A DNA stretch of 64,000 nucleotides from Thalassovita sp. (GTDB lineage Bacteria; Pseudomonadota; Alphaproteobacteria; Rhodobacterales; Rhodobacteraceae): contig NZ_OY829290.1 in the NCBI RefSeq assembly GCF_963691685.1, positions 2,046,001 to 2,110,000 on the forward strand, read 5' to 3'. Under the pieces are notes generated by a model. That model searched no databases. It was not told where the DNA came from and worked only from the letters and a program-made list of their open reading frames with translations. Made by a program: the position numbers and the translations under genes. The first letter of the stretch is position 1. The number at the start of each line of letters is the position of its first letter. This document shows, piece by piece, positions 32,643-40,211 of the stretch.

Positions 32643-34802
32643 TCAGCCAACCGCCGCTTCGAAGCTGGAGCGGAACTGTTCGGCCAGCTCAGCCAGAGGG
32701 GCTTCCGAGCCGCCCAGCTTCACCACATCGCCGGTGAACTTACCCACGGTTTCGATGTGCACACCGGCCTTGGCCGCTTCGCCCATCAGCCATTCGGCCT
32801 GATCGAAGTTACAGGCCAGGAGATAGCGGCCCTGATCTTCACCAAACAGCAGCGCCTGATCTGCCACATCGATCTGCACGCCAACCTCACCGGCCTCAGC
32901 CATTTCAAAGGCCGCCAGCGCCAGGCCACCGTCGGCCAGATCGCAACAGGCGCGGATGTATTCGGCATTGGCACGGATGAAATCACCGTTGCGCTTCTCA
33001 GCTGCCAGATCAACATGCGGGGCGTCGCCGTCTTCACGGTTGAACACCTCGGCCAGCAGGGCCGACTGCCCCAGGTGACCGGCGGTTTCGCCGACCAGCA
33101 GGGCCACATGGCCGTCACGTGCGGTGCCGATGATCGCCTGGTCCGGCGTTTCGATCAGGCCCACGGCGCAGATGGTCGGGGTCGGCAGGATCGCCTGACC
33201 GTCGGTTTCATTGTAAAGCGAGACGTTGCCCGAAACGATCGGCACATCCAGCGCTGCAACCGCTTCGCCGATGCCTTTGATCGCACCAACAAACTGGCCC
33301 ATGATTTCGGGCTTTTCGGGGTTGCCGAAGTTCAGGTTGTCGGTGGTGGCCAGCGGGGTTGCGCCCACGGCGGTCAGGTTACGGTAGGTTTCCGCCACCG
33401 CCTGTTTGCCGCCTTCAACCGGGTTGGCGCGCACATAGCGCGGTGTCACGTCAGAGGTGAAGGCCAGCGACTTCTCAGTGCCATGCACCCGCACGATGCC
33501 AGCGCCCAGACCCGGGGCCTGCACGGTATCGGCCATCACCTGCGAGTCATACTGCTGGTAAACCCACTGTTTGGCGCCGTAGTTGGCCGAACCGATCAGC
33601 GCCTTCAGCCCGTCGATGGGATCCACTGCAGGCACATCGCCCAGCTCCGCGTCCACTTCGGTTTCCACCCAGGGGCGGTCATATTCCGGCGCGCGGCCCG
33701 ACAGCGGTGACAGCGGTAGGTCGGCCTTCACGTCGCCGTTGTGCAGGATGAGGAAGCGATCCTCGGCAATGGTTTCGCCAACGATGGCGAAATCCAGGTC
33801 CCACTTTTCAAACACGGCGCGCGCTTCGGCTTCCAGCTCTGGTTTCAGAACCATCAGCATACGTTCCTGAGATTCCGACAGCATCATCTCATAGGCTGTC
33901 ATGTTCTCTTCGCGCTGGGGTACATCTTCGAGATTCAGCTTGACGCCCAGCTTGCCTTTGTCACCCATTTCCACGGCTGAACAGGTCAGACCCGCCGCGC
34001 CCATATCCTGGATCGAGATCACCGCGCCGGTCTGCATCAGCTCCAGCGTGGCTTCCATCAGGCGCTTTTCGGTGAAGGGATCACCAACCTGAACGGTGGG
34101 ACGCTTTTCCTCAATGGTGTCGTCAAATTCGGCCGAGGCCATGGTCGCCCCGCCGACACCGTCACGGCCGGTCTTGGCGCCAAGGTAGACCACCGGCATG
34201 CCCACGCCTGAGGCGGCGGAGTAGAAGATTTTATCGGCATCGGCCAGACCCGCGGCAAAGGCGTTGACCAGGCAGTTGCCATTATAGGCCGGGTGGAACC
34301 GTACTTCGCCGCCCACAGTCGGAACACCAAAACAGTTGCCGTAGCCGCCGATGCCTTCGACCACACCATGCACCAGCTGGCGGGTCTTGGGGTGGCTGGT
34401 TTCACCAAACGACAGCGAGTTCATCGCCGCAATGGGACGCGCGCCCATGGTGAAGACATCACGCAAAATGCCGCCAACACCGGTGGCGGCACCTTGATAG
34501 GGTTCGATGTAAGAGGGGTGGTTGTGGCTTTCCATCTTGAAGATGACAGCCTGACCGTCGCCAATATCCACAACACCGGCGTTTTCGCCCGGGCCACAGA
34601 TCACCTGCGGGCCTTCGGTTGGCAGGGTGCGTAGCCATTTTTTCGACGATTTATAGGAACAATGTTCGTTCCACATGGCCGAGAAGATGCCCAGCTCGGT
34701 GAAGGTTGGCTCCCGCCCGATGATCTCAAGGATGCGCTCATACTCATCGGGCTTCAGCCCATGCGCTTCGATCAATTCGGGGGTCAGGCTCGGGTCTTGC
34801 AT
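32643..34802 (-). CDS. purL: Phosphoribosylformylglycinamidine synthase subunit PurL (small type)
   Basis: PurL converts FGAR to FGAM in purine synthesis, using ammonia from PurQ with PurS. At 719 residues it is the short PurL, so separate purS and purQ genes must exist elsewhere. Diagnostic stretches are [18 protein letters not shown] near 40, [20 protein letters not shown] near 91, [15 protein letters not shown] near 150, and [18 protein letters not shown] near 270. The C-terminal domain repeats the fold ([20 protein letters not shown] near 494). ATG at 34802. The cysteine-cluster gene follows 4 bases after its stop. Confidence 0.97.
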   Translation of the reverse strand: MQDPSLTPELIEAHGLKPDEYERILEIIGREPTFTELGIFSAMWNEHCSYKSSKKWLRTLPTEGPQVICGPGENAGVVDIGDGQAVIFKMESHNHPSYIEPYQGAATGVGGILRDVFTMGARPIAAMNSLSFGETSHPKTRQLVHGVVEGIGGYGNCFGVPTVGGEVRFHPAYNGNCLVNAFAAGLADADKIFYSAASGVGMPVVYLGAKTGRDGVGGATMASAEFDDTIEEKRPTVQVGDPFTEKRLMEATLELMQTGAVISIQDMGAAGLTCSAVEMGDKGKLGVKLNLEDVPQREENMTAYEMMLSESQERMLMVLKPELEAEARAVFEKWDLDFAIVGETIAEDRFLILHNGDVKADLPLSPLSGRAPEYDRPWVETEVDAELGDVPAVDPIDGLKALIGSANYGAKQWVYQQYDSQVMADTVQAPGLGAGIVRVHGTEKSLAFTSDVTPRYVRANPVEGGKQAVAETYRNLTAVGATPLATTDNLNFGNPEKPEIMGQFVGAIKGIGEAVAALDVPIVSGNVSLYNETDGQAILPTPTICAVGLIETPDQAIIGTARDGHVALLVGETAGHLGQSALLAEVFNREDGDAPHVDLAAEKRNGDFIRANAEYIRACCDLADGGLALAAFEMAEAGEVGVQIDVADQALLFGEDQGRYLLACNFDQAEWLMGEAAKAGVHIETVGKFTGDVVKLGGSEAPLAELAEQFRSSFEAAVG

Positions 34803-34940
34803 ATCCGGTCACTCTCCAGCAGGCGCTATTTGCGCGCCTCTTTAAGGCACAGGGCGGATTTGGGGAAGGGGGCAAAGGTCTGGAAACGACGCTTCTTTGC
34901 CGCAGATGCGCAGTTTTTGCCTCCTGGCACCCCGGCAGCG

Positions 34941-34974
34941 CTTTCAATGTTCCCCAAATACTCCCGCCGGAGGC
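34941..34974. repeat. Single copy of the dispersed 23-bp repeat
   Basis: CTTTCAATGTTCCCCAAATA followed by CTC (34941-34963) matches the arms at 25142-25190 and the copy at 57837-57859. It shares the CCGCCGGAGGC right flank with the latter. Confidence 0.75.
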
Positions 34975-35042
34975 CCGCAACAGCCCCACCAGACACACCG
35001 ATGAAGATGGGCTTGACCTGATTTGCGCCAATGGGGATTGGA

Positions 35043-35073
35043 CAAAAAAAGAGGCCGAGCACTAAGCTCGGCC
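35043..35073 (-). terminator. Rho-independent terminator after the LysR gene or sRNA
   Basis: Perfect 8-bp arms (35053-35060, 35066-35073) with a 5-base loop are followed on the minus strand by a CTTTTTTT tract. This is the terminator of whatever is transcribed from 36130 leftward. Confidence 0.9.
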
Positions 35074-35224
35074 AAAGTCCAACAGGGAGGTATGAAAGTG
35101 ACGAGAGTTTGATCGTCGTCACCGTCGAGTGCTGAAATAGGCATCAGAAATGAATCGTTCAAGCACCATAATGCCGCAGATGCATCATGGCTGTTATGCA
35201 TCCAATGCATGGCTCAGCCAAAAC
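35043..35224 (-). ncRNA. Candidate small RNA or structured 3' UTR with an anti-SD segment
   Basis: Read on the minus strand, the region has a 7-bp hairpin (GTGACGA and TCGTCAC, 35098-35122) and a single-stranded piece with CCTCCC (35085-35090), complementary to Shine-Dalgarno sites. A perfect Rho-independent terminator follows (GGCCGAGC and GCTCGGCC, 35053-35073, then TCTTTTTTT). Stem-loop, anti-SD segment and terminator are the parts of many trans-acting alphaproteobacterial sRNAs. No open frame fits. It could be an independent sRNA or be cut from the 3' end of the LysR mRNA. Its 5' end is not determined. Confidence 0.45.
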
Positions 35225-36130
35225 CTAACTAACTGACTGATCTTTCATCTGTTTGCGGTAGGCGATGATCTCTTCCTGGACAAAGTCACGGAAGGCCGAG
35301 ATGCGCTTGGAGTGCCGCAATTCCTCGGGGTAGGCCAGATATACTGGCACTTCGACCGATTGCACGTCCGGCAACACCCGCACCAGATTCGGGAAATCCT
35401 GGCTCAGATAGTTGGGCAGAACACCAATCCCCAGATGGTTGGCCACCGCCTGCAGCACCCCGAAGTAGTTGTTCACCATCAGGGTCGATTTCACATCATA
35501 GGTCATCAGATGGCCCACAAGGTTGGAACTGGCGCCGACCTGCGGGGAATTTGTGTTCTGACAGATCAGACGATGTTCACCGATATCTTCAATGGCGGCG
35601 GGCATGCCGTTCATCTCCAGATATTCTTTGGAGGCAAACAGCTGCATCCGCACGGCCATCAGTTTTTTACGGATCAGGTCGGCCTGGCTGGGCTCTTTCA
35701 TCCGGATGGCAACATCCGCTTCGCGCATAGGCAGGTCCAGCACCCGCTCTTCCAGCATCAGCTCGATATTCAGATCGGGGTATTGTTCATAAAGCTTCGG
35801 CAGGCGCGGGGCCAGCCATAGGGTGCCGAGGCCAATGGTGGTGGTCACCCGCAGCTGGCCAAAGACCTCTTCCTCACTGTCGCGGATCCGCGCGGCGGCG
35901 GCATCCAGACGTTTGGCCATGGCGCGGGTGGCGTCAAACAGCAATTCCCCCTGTTCGGTGAGAATCAAACCACGTGCGTGACGGTGAAACAGGGTGGCGT
36001 TCAGGCTCTCTTCGAGGGCGCGCACCTGACGAGACACAGCCGATTGTGACAGGTGAAGTACATCACCGGCATGTGTGAGGCTGCCTGCGTCGGCAACCGC
36101 GTGAAAAATTCTAAGCTTGTCCCAATCCAT
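35225..36130 (-). CDS. LysR family transcriptional regulator
   Basis: This 301-residue LysR regulator begins MDWDKLRIFHAVADAGSLTH at the ATG at 36130. The helix-turn-helix is SLTHAGDVLHLSQSAVSRQVRALE (about residues 17-40). The effector domain includes GQLRVTTTIGLGTLWLAPRL near 91. The central QNTNSPQVGASSN and YFGVLQAVANHLGIGVLPNY are well conserved-looking ligand-pocket segments. No target is obvious, since the neighbours are purL and an acyltransferase. A terminator 150 bases downstream ends the transcript. Confidence 0.9.
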   Translation of the reverse strand: MDWDKLRIFHAVADAGSLTHAGDVLHLSQSAVSRQVRALEESLNATLFHRHARGLILTEQGELLFDATRAMAKRLDAAAARIRDSEEEVFGQLRVTTTIGLGTLWLAPRLPKLYEQYPDLNIELMLEERVLDLPMREADVAIRMKEPSQADLIRKKLMAVRMQLFASKEYLEMNGMPAAIEDIGEHRLICQNTNSPQVGASSNLVGHLMTYDVKSTLMVNNYFGVLQAVANHLGIGVLPNYLSQDFPNLVRVLPDVQSVEVPVYLAYPEELRHSKRISAFRDFVQEEIIAYRKQMKDQSVS

Positions 36131-36525
36131 TTCGACAATTTCCCGATGTGAAGCGCCCTGTTACACGAAACCATTGAAACATTAACCCGTTTTTCTGATT
36201 TTTCGACAAGAAATGATTAAGGTCACCGCGGTAGCTTATGATGTGTGACCTAAGAATGTGCCCCGCCTATGTAGCTCTGCTGTCTTGGCAGGCATCGGGG
36301 CAGGCACCGACTATGCCCCTTGCGCGGGTTTCCCGTTTCGACCGTTTAGATTGCCAGAGCTGAGAGTTTCCGTTGACGGACCTGCGTCAAAGCATCGGTG
36401 GCGCTAACGGCGTTTCTGCTACACTTTTGCCACCCCGCATTTTCCCGGTTTCTGTTGAAACTAGGGGGCAGGGGCTGTTAAACGGCCTTTCAAACACGCA
36501 GGAACTATCAAGGCGGCTCTCCTCC
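36131..36525. other. Long leader region between the LysR gene and the acyltransferase
   Basis: The region is AT-rich at its left (36150-36235), as expected for divergent promoters. It holds a 40-codon open frame at 36241-36363 (MCDLRMCPAYVALLSWQASG at its start) without a clear ribosome binding site. From 36373 a TTG-started frame runs in phase into the acyltransferase, but its first 51 codons look unlike the rest. I see no hairpin terminator or tRNA here. Confidence 0.45.
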
Positions 36526-37455
36526 ATGGCCTCGAAAAGACATATCGCTCGTGACATCTCCTACTCCTATGCGGGGCGCACCAAAGGTGGCCGCGCGCTG
36601 ATCCGGACGCTGGAAAACATGACCGGGCGGATCCGCATGATCAAACGCGCCTCAGGCTATGAGCGCGACGTGGAAAACGGTGCGGACTTCTGGCAGGTGA
36701 TGGTGGAACGCTACGGTCTGTCGCTGGATGTGATCGGCGGGTCGCTGGAAAACATCCCGGCGGAGGGGCCGCTGATCCTGATCGCCAACCACCCCTACGG
36801 CATCCTGGATGGCCTGATGATGGGCCATATCCTGTCAGAACGCCGTGACCGGGATTTCCGTATTCTGGCCCACCGGGTGTTCCGCAAATCTGAGGATCTG
36901 AACAAGGTTGTTCTGCCGATTTCCTTTGATGAGGATCGCGCGGCGGTCAAACTGAACCTGCAGACCCGCAAAGAGGCCGAGCAATACCTGAAAGCCGGCG
37001 GCGCTGTTGGCATCTTCCCGGGCGGCACGGTCAGCACCTCGGCGCGGCCCTTCTCAAACCCGATGGATCCGCATTGGCGCAACTTCACCGCCCGGATGAT
37101 CGCCAAATCCGGCGCCACCGTTGTGCCGGTCTTCTTCGATGGCAATACCTCGCGCCTGTTCCAGATCGCCAGCCACATGCATTACACGCTGCGGATGGGC
37201 CTGTTGATCAAGGAATTTGCCAAGCGCGTCGACACCCCGGTGAAGGTTGTTGTGGGTGAGCCGATCAAGGCAGAAGAAATCCGCGCACGGGCCGGTGACA
37301 GCAAAGAGCTGATGGATTTCCTGCGCAAATCCACCTACGATCTGTCGCCAAGACCGATTGAAACCCGAGAATACGGGTTCGAATTTGAGGATAAGCATAA
37401 GGCCGAGTTTCTGGCCCGTCAGAAGGCGTTCAAAGAAACTCGACAATCTCGCTAA
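36526..37455 (+). CDS. Lysophospholipid acyltransferase family protein
   Basis: This 309-residue protein (ATG at 36526, MASKRHIARDISYSYAGRTK) has the acyltransferase motif LIANHPYGILDGL (HP-x4-D, as in the haemolysin/OlsA-like branch rather than strict HX4D). A second motif with the conserved Gly and Pro is GGAVGIFPGGTVSTSARPF. It probably acylates a lysophospholipid or ornithine-lipid precursor at the membrane. The exact substrate is unknown. A TTG start at 36373 would give 360 residues, but the added part shows no domain. murI follows 44 bases downstream. Confidence 0.85.
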   Translation: MASKRHIARDISYSYAGRTKGGRALIRTLENMTGRIRMIKRASGYERDVENGADFWQVMVERYGLSLDVIGGSLENIPAEGPLILIANHPYGILDGLMMGHILSERRDRDFRILAHRVFRKSEDLNKVVLPISFDEDRAAVKLNLQTRKEAEQYLKAGGAVGIFPGGTVSTSARPFSNPMDPHWRNFTARMIAKSGATVVPVFFDGNTSRLFQIASHMHYTLRMGLLIKEFAKRVDTPVKVVVGEPIKAEEIRARAGDSKELMDFLRKSTYDLSPRPIETREYGFEFEDKHKAEFLARQKAFKETRQSR

Positions 37456-37499
37456 CAGCGGGGACCACGCGGCCCCGACCAAGAGAGGCAGGCACATAG

Positions 37500-38312
37500 A
37501 TGGCAGTTGGCATTTTCGATTCAGGGCTTGGTGGTTTGACGGTTCTGGATGCCGTCAGCAAACGCCTGCCCGACGTTCCTTTCGTCTATTACGGTGACAA
37601 CGCCCATGCGCCCTATGGCGTGCGCGATGCCGATGATGTTTATGGCCTGACCACCAAAGCGGTGGAACGGATGTGGGCCGAGGGCTGCGATCTGGTGATC
37701 CTGGCCTGTAACACCGCCTCCGCTGCCGCCTTGCGCCGCATGCAAGAGGGCTGGATCCCGGAAAACAAACGGGTTCTGGGGGTCTTTGTGCCGCTGATTG
37801 AGGCGCTGACCGAACGTAAATGGGGGGACAATTCGCCCCCGCGTGAGGTAGAGGTGCAGCACGTTGCGCTGTTTGCCACCCCTGCAACCGTTGCCAGCCG
37901 GGCCTTCCAACGTGAATTGGCCTTCCGCGCGATCGGCGTGGATGTGGAGGCGCAGGCCTGCGGTGGTGTTGTTGACGCCATTGAGGATGGTGACATGATC
38001 CTGGCCGACGCTTTGGTGCGCAGCCATGTGGATGCCTTGAGGCGCAAGATGCCCCATCCTGAGGCCGCGATCCTGGGCTGTACCCATTACCCGCTGATGC
38101 ATGACATCTTTCAGGAGGCTTTGGGGGAGGGCGTCAAGGTCTACAGCCAGGCCAATCTGGTGGCCGAAAGCCTTGCAGACTATCTGGAGCGGCATCCGAA
38201 AATGGTGGGCGCCGGTGAGGACAGCAAATTCCTGACCTCCGGCAACCCGGTCACCGTGTCGACCCGCGCCACCCAGTTCCTGCGTCGGGAAATCAAATTC
38301 GACGCGGCATAA
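37500..38312 (+). CDS. murI: Glutamate racemase
   Basis: MurI makes D-glutamate for peptidoglycan. The 270-residue protein starts [20 protein letters not shown], with the first catalytic block GIFDSGLGG. The cysteine pair is visible: [17 protein letters not shown] near 70 and [16 protein letters not shown] near 185. Spacing and length match the family. GAGAGGCAGG lies before the ATG. It is probably expressed from a promoter of its own or together with the acyltransferase upstream. Confidence 0.96.
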   Translation: MAVGIFDSGLGGLTVLDAVSKRLPDVPFVYYGDNAHAPYGVRDADDVYGLTTKAVERMWAEGCDLVILACNTASAAALRRMQEGWIPENKRVLGVFVPLIEALTERKWGDNSPPREVEVQHVALFATPATVASRAFQRELAFRAIGVDVEAQACGGVVDAIEDGDMILADALVRSHVDALRRKMPHPEAAILGCTHYPLMHDIFQEALGEGVKVYSQANLVAESLADYLERHPKMVGAGEDSKFLTSGNPVTVSTRATQFLRREIKFDAA

Positions 38313-38460
38313 TGCCGGTTGTTTGACCCGCATCAACATTCAAGGCAAAGCTTGTGCTAGCATAGCCGGGATAATCGGTCGCAGGCGCGTTCCCTTGTGC
38401 GGGGGCGCGCATTTGTTAAGTGAAGAGCCAGAGACAGACGCGCGCGAAGGAGCCAGCAAG

Positions 38461-38904
38461 ATGAAGGGCCTGAAAAAGAAACGTCGGATACAGGTGATCG
38501 CGATTGCGGTTGTTGCACTGGCTCTGTCGACCGGTCTGATTGGCTATGCGATGCGCGATGGCATCAACTTCTTCCGCTCCCCGTCTGAGGTGCTGGCCAG
38601 CCCGCCAAGCGCCTCTGAAACCTTCCGCATCGGCGGCCTGGTCGAGGAGGGCTCGCTGGTGCGTGGTCAGGGGCAGGCGATCACCTTTAATGTCACCGAT
38701 GGCAACGGTGTTGTGCCCGTCACCTACAGCGGCATCCTGCCGGATCTGTTTGAGGAAAACCAAGGCATGATCGGCACCGGGAAATACATCAACGGTATCT
38801 TTGAAGCCTCTGAAATTCTTGCCAAACATGATGAAACCTACATGCCCAAAGAGGTCATGGATGCCCTGAAGGAACAGGGTGTTTATGTTGATCCTGAGGC
38901 CTAA
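38461..38904 (+). CDS. ccmE: Cytochrome c maturation heme chaperone CcmE
   Basis: CcmE binds heme covalently in the periplasm and hands it to CcmF/CcmH for attachment to cytochrome c. The 147-residue protein has an N-terminal anchor (IQVIAIAVVALALSTGLIGY, about residues 10-29) and a soluble beta-barrel (FRIGGLVEEGSLVRGQGQAI near 56). The C-terminal heme-attachment motif reads LAKHDETYMPKEV, with the heme-binding histidine in HDETYxP. The start at 38461 follows GGAG. ccmF and ccmH lie downstream, separated by the endolysin/holin pair. Confidence 0.95.
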   Translation: MKGLKKKRRIQVIAIAVVALALSTGLIGYAMRDGINFFRSPSEVLASPPSASETFRIGGLVEEGSLVRGQGQAITFNVTDGNGVVPVTYSGILPDLFEENQGMIGTGKYINGIFEASEILAKHDETYMPKEVMDALKEQGVYVDPEA

Positions 38905-38999
38905 CAGGCCCGTATCACAGGCCCGTATCGCGCGCCGCCTTTCAGCCTTGTTAACACATTGCCCCTAGGGTGAGGTCATTCTCATTTTCGGGGGGTGTC

Positions 39000-39611
39000 A
39001 TGTTGGACGTCAGGCAAATCGCACGTGAAATTGTGGCCCGTGAAGGGGGCTATGTGAACGATCCCGATGACCCCGGTGGCATGACCAAACACGGGGTGAC
39101 CCTGGGCACCCTGCGCCGGTTGGGCATCGATCTGGATGGCGATGGTGACGTTGATGGCAGCGACCTGCGCCGCATCACCAAGACCCGCGCCGTGGAGATT
39201 TACCTGCAACACTACTATCAGGCGCCGGGCATCGATCAGCTGCCGATGGTGCTGCAGCCCTCGGTGTTTGACATGTATGTCAACGCAGGCGGCAATGCGG
39301 TGAAGATCCTGCAACGGTTGCTTGCCCAGATGGGCCAGCAGGTCGGCGTTGACGGCGTGATCGGGCCGCAGACCATCGCCGCAACCAAGGCCGCCGCGCG
39401 GGTGGCACCGCAGCATCTGGCCGATGCCTATGGGATTGCGCGCCGCAATTACTATTTCCGGCTGGCCGATCGGCGCCCGGCCTCGCGCAAATACGCCCGC
39501 AGCCGCAAAGGTGGCAAAGGCGGCTGGATCAAGCGGGCCGAGGAATTCATCGATCCACGTTACCACCTGACCCAGGATGAATTTGACCGGAGGGTTGCGA
39601 CATGGGGCTGA
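39000..39611 (+). CDS. Phage-type N-acetylmuramidase (GH108) endolysin
   Basis: This 203-residue lysozyme cuts peptidoglycan. The catalytic block is VAREGGYVNDPDDPGGMTKH, with the glutamate near residue 14. The rest of the domain follows, with VDGVIGPQTIAATKAAAR near 117 (a PG-binding-like stretch). An EF-hand-like loop LDGDGDVDGSDL lies near residue 42, an insertion I do not expect in this family. There is no signal peptide, as expected for an endolysin released by a holin. The start at 39000 follows GGGGGTG. The holin gene overlaps its end by 10 bases. Homologues serve as lysis genes of gene transfer agents. Confidence 0.9.
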   Translation: MLDVRQIAREIVAREGGYVNDPDDPGGMTKHGVTLGTLRRLGIDLDGDGDVDGSDLRRITKTRAVEIYLQHYYQAPGIDQLPMVLQPSVFDMYVNAGGNAVKILQRLLAQMGQQVGVDGVIGPQTIAATKAAARVAPQHLADAYGIARRNYYFRLADRRPASRKYARSRKGGKGGWIKRAEEFIDPRYHLTQDEFDRRVATWG

Positions 39612-40135
39612 TCCTACGGATGCTCGAGGGGCTGTTTGGCGGCGGCGCTGGCGAAATGCGCCGCACGGTTGAGGTGTTTCGTGAAAACGCGGAGAGCAGC
39701 GCGCAGCGCGGGCAGGCGATGCAACAGGCCGCCCTGCAGCAATTCGCGGCCGAGTTTGCCCGTGATCGCCGCGGGCTGTTTGATCGTCTGATTGACGGCT
39801 TGAACCGCCTGCCGCGGCCGGGATTGGCCCTGGGCACGCTGGCGCTGTTTGTGGCCGCCATGGTGGATCCGCAGTGGTTTGCGGCCCGGATGCAGGGCAT
39901 TGCGCTGGTGCCGGAACCGCTCTGGTGGCTTTTGGGGGTGATTGTCAGCTTCTATTTCGGGGCACGTCATCAGGCGAAGGGGCAGGCATTTCAGCTGCGT
40001 CTGGGCCAGACCTTGGCGCAGCTGCCCCAAATGGCCGCGCAGCTGCCTCAGGCACCCAAGGCTGAGGAGTGGCCCGCCCCCGCCGACAATCCGGCGTTGG
40101 CGGCCTGGCAACAAGCGCGTCAGGATCAGGGCTGA
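39602..40135 (+). CDS. Holin family protein
   Basis: This 177-residue protein pairs with the endolysin. It has an amphipathic N-terminal part, two or three hydrophobic segments (LALGTLALFVAAMVDPQWFA near 75; EPLWWLLGVIVSFYFGA near 103), and an acidic, Gln/Ala-rich tail. This is the layout of the 3TM holin family seen with GH108 endolysins in Rhodobacterales. It overlaps the endolysin by 10 bases. It would form membrane holes that let the endolysin reach the wall. In Rhodobacter capsulatus such a pair releases the gene transfer agent; here that role is inferred. Confidence 0.85.
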   Translation: MGLILRMLEGLFGGGAGEMRRTVEVFRENAESSAQRGQAMQQAALQQFAAEFARDRRGLFDRLIDGLNRLPRPGLALGTLALFVAAMVDPQWFAARMQGIALVPEPLWWLLGVIVSFYFGARHQAKGQAFQLRLGQTLAQLPQMAAQLPQAPKAEEWPAPADNPALAAWQQARQDQG

Positions 40136-40211
40136 GGCCCCGCGACAATGTGATCCTTTTCTATTGCCGATTGCGATTGGCCGGACCGCCGCTTGCGCCT
40201 ATAACAAGGGC

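Larger units (their letters stand above)
34803..35224. other. Intergenic region: repeat copy, terminator and small-RNA candidate
   Basis: This 422-base stretch between purL and the LysR gene has no convincing protein gene. It should hold the purL promoter. It carries a single copy of the dispersed 23-bp repeat (34941-34963), followed by CCGCCGGAGGC, then a strong minus-strand terminator (35043-35073), a second hairpin (35098-35122), and short ATGCATC direct repeats at about 35175-35215. The hairpins and terminator are described separately. Confidence 0.7.

Noticed and set aside
35081..35112. Leader peptide frame GGAGG-ATG-AAA-GTG on the plus strand
   Set aside because: It would encode only six residues before TGA, and lies within the candidate sRNA hairpin; its ribosome site is the complement of the anti-SD segment.
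34944..35210. 88-codon frame on the minus strand between purL and the LysR gene
   Set aside because: It reads through a perfect terminator and a repeat copy, and its composition is not gene-like.
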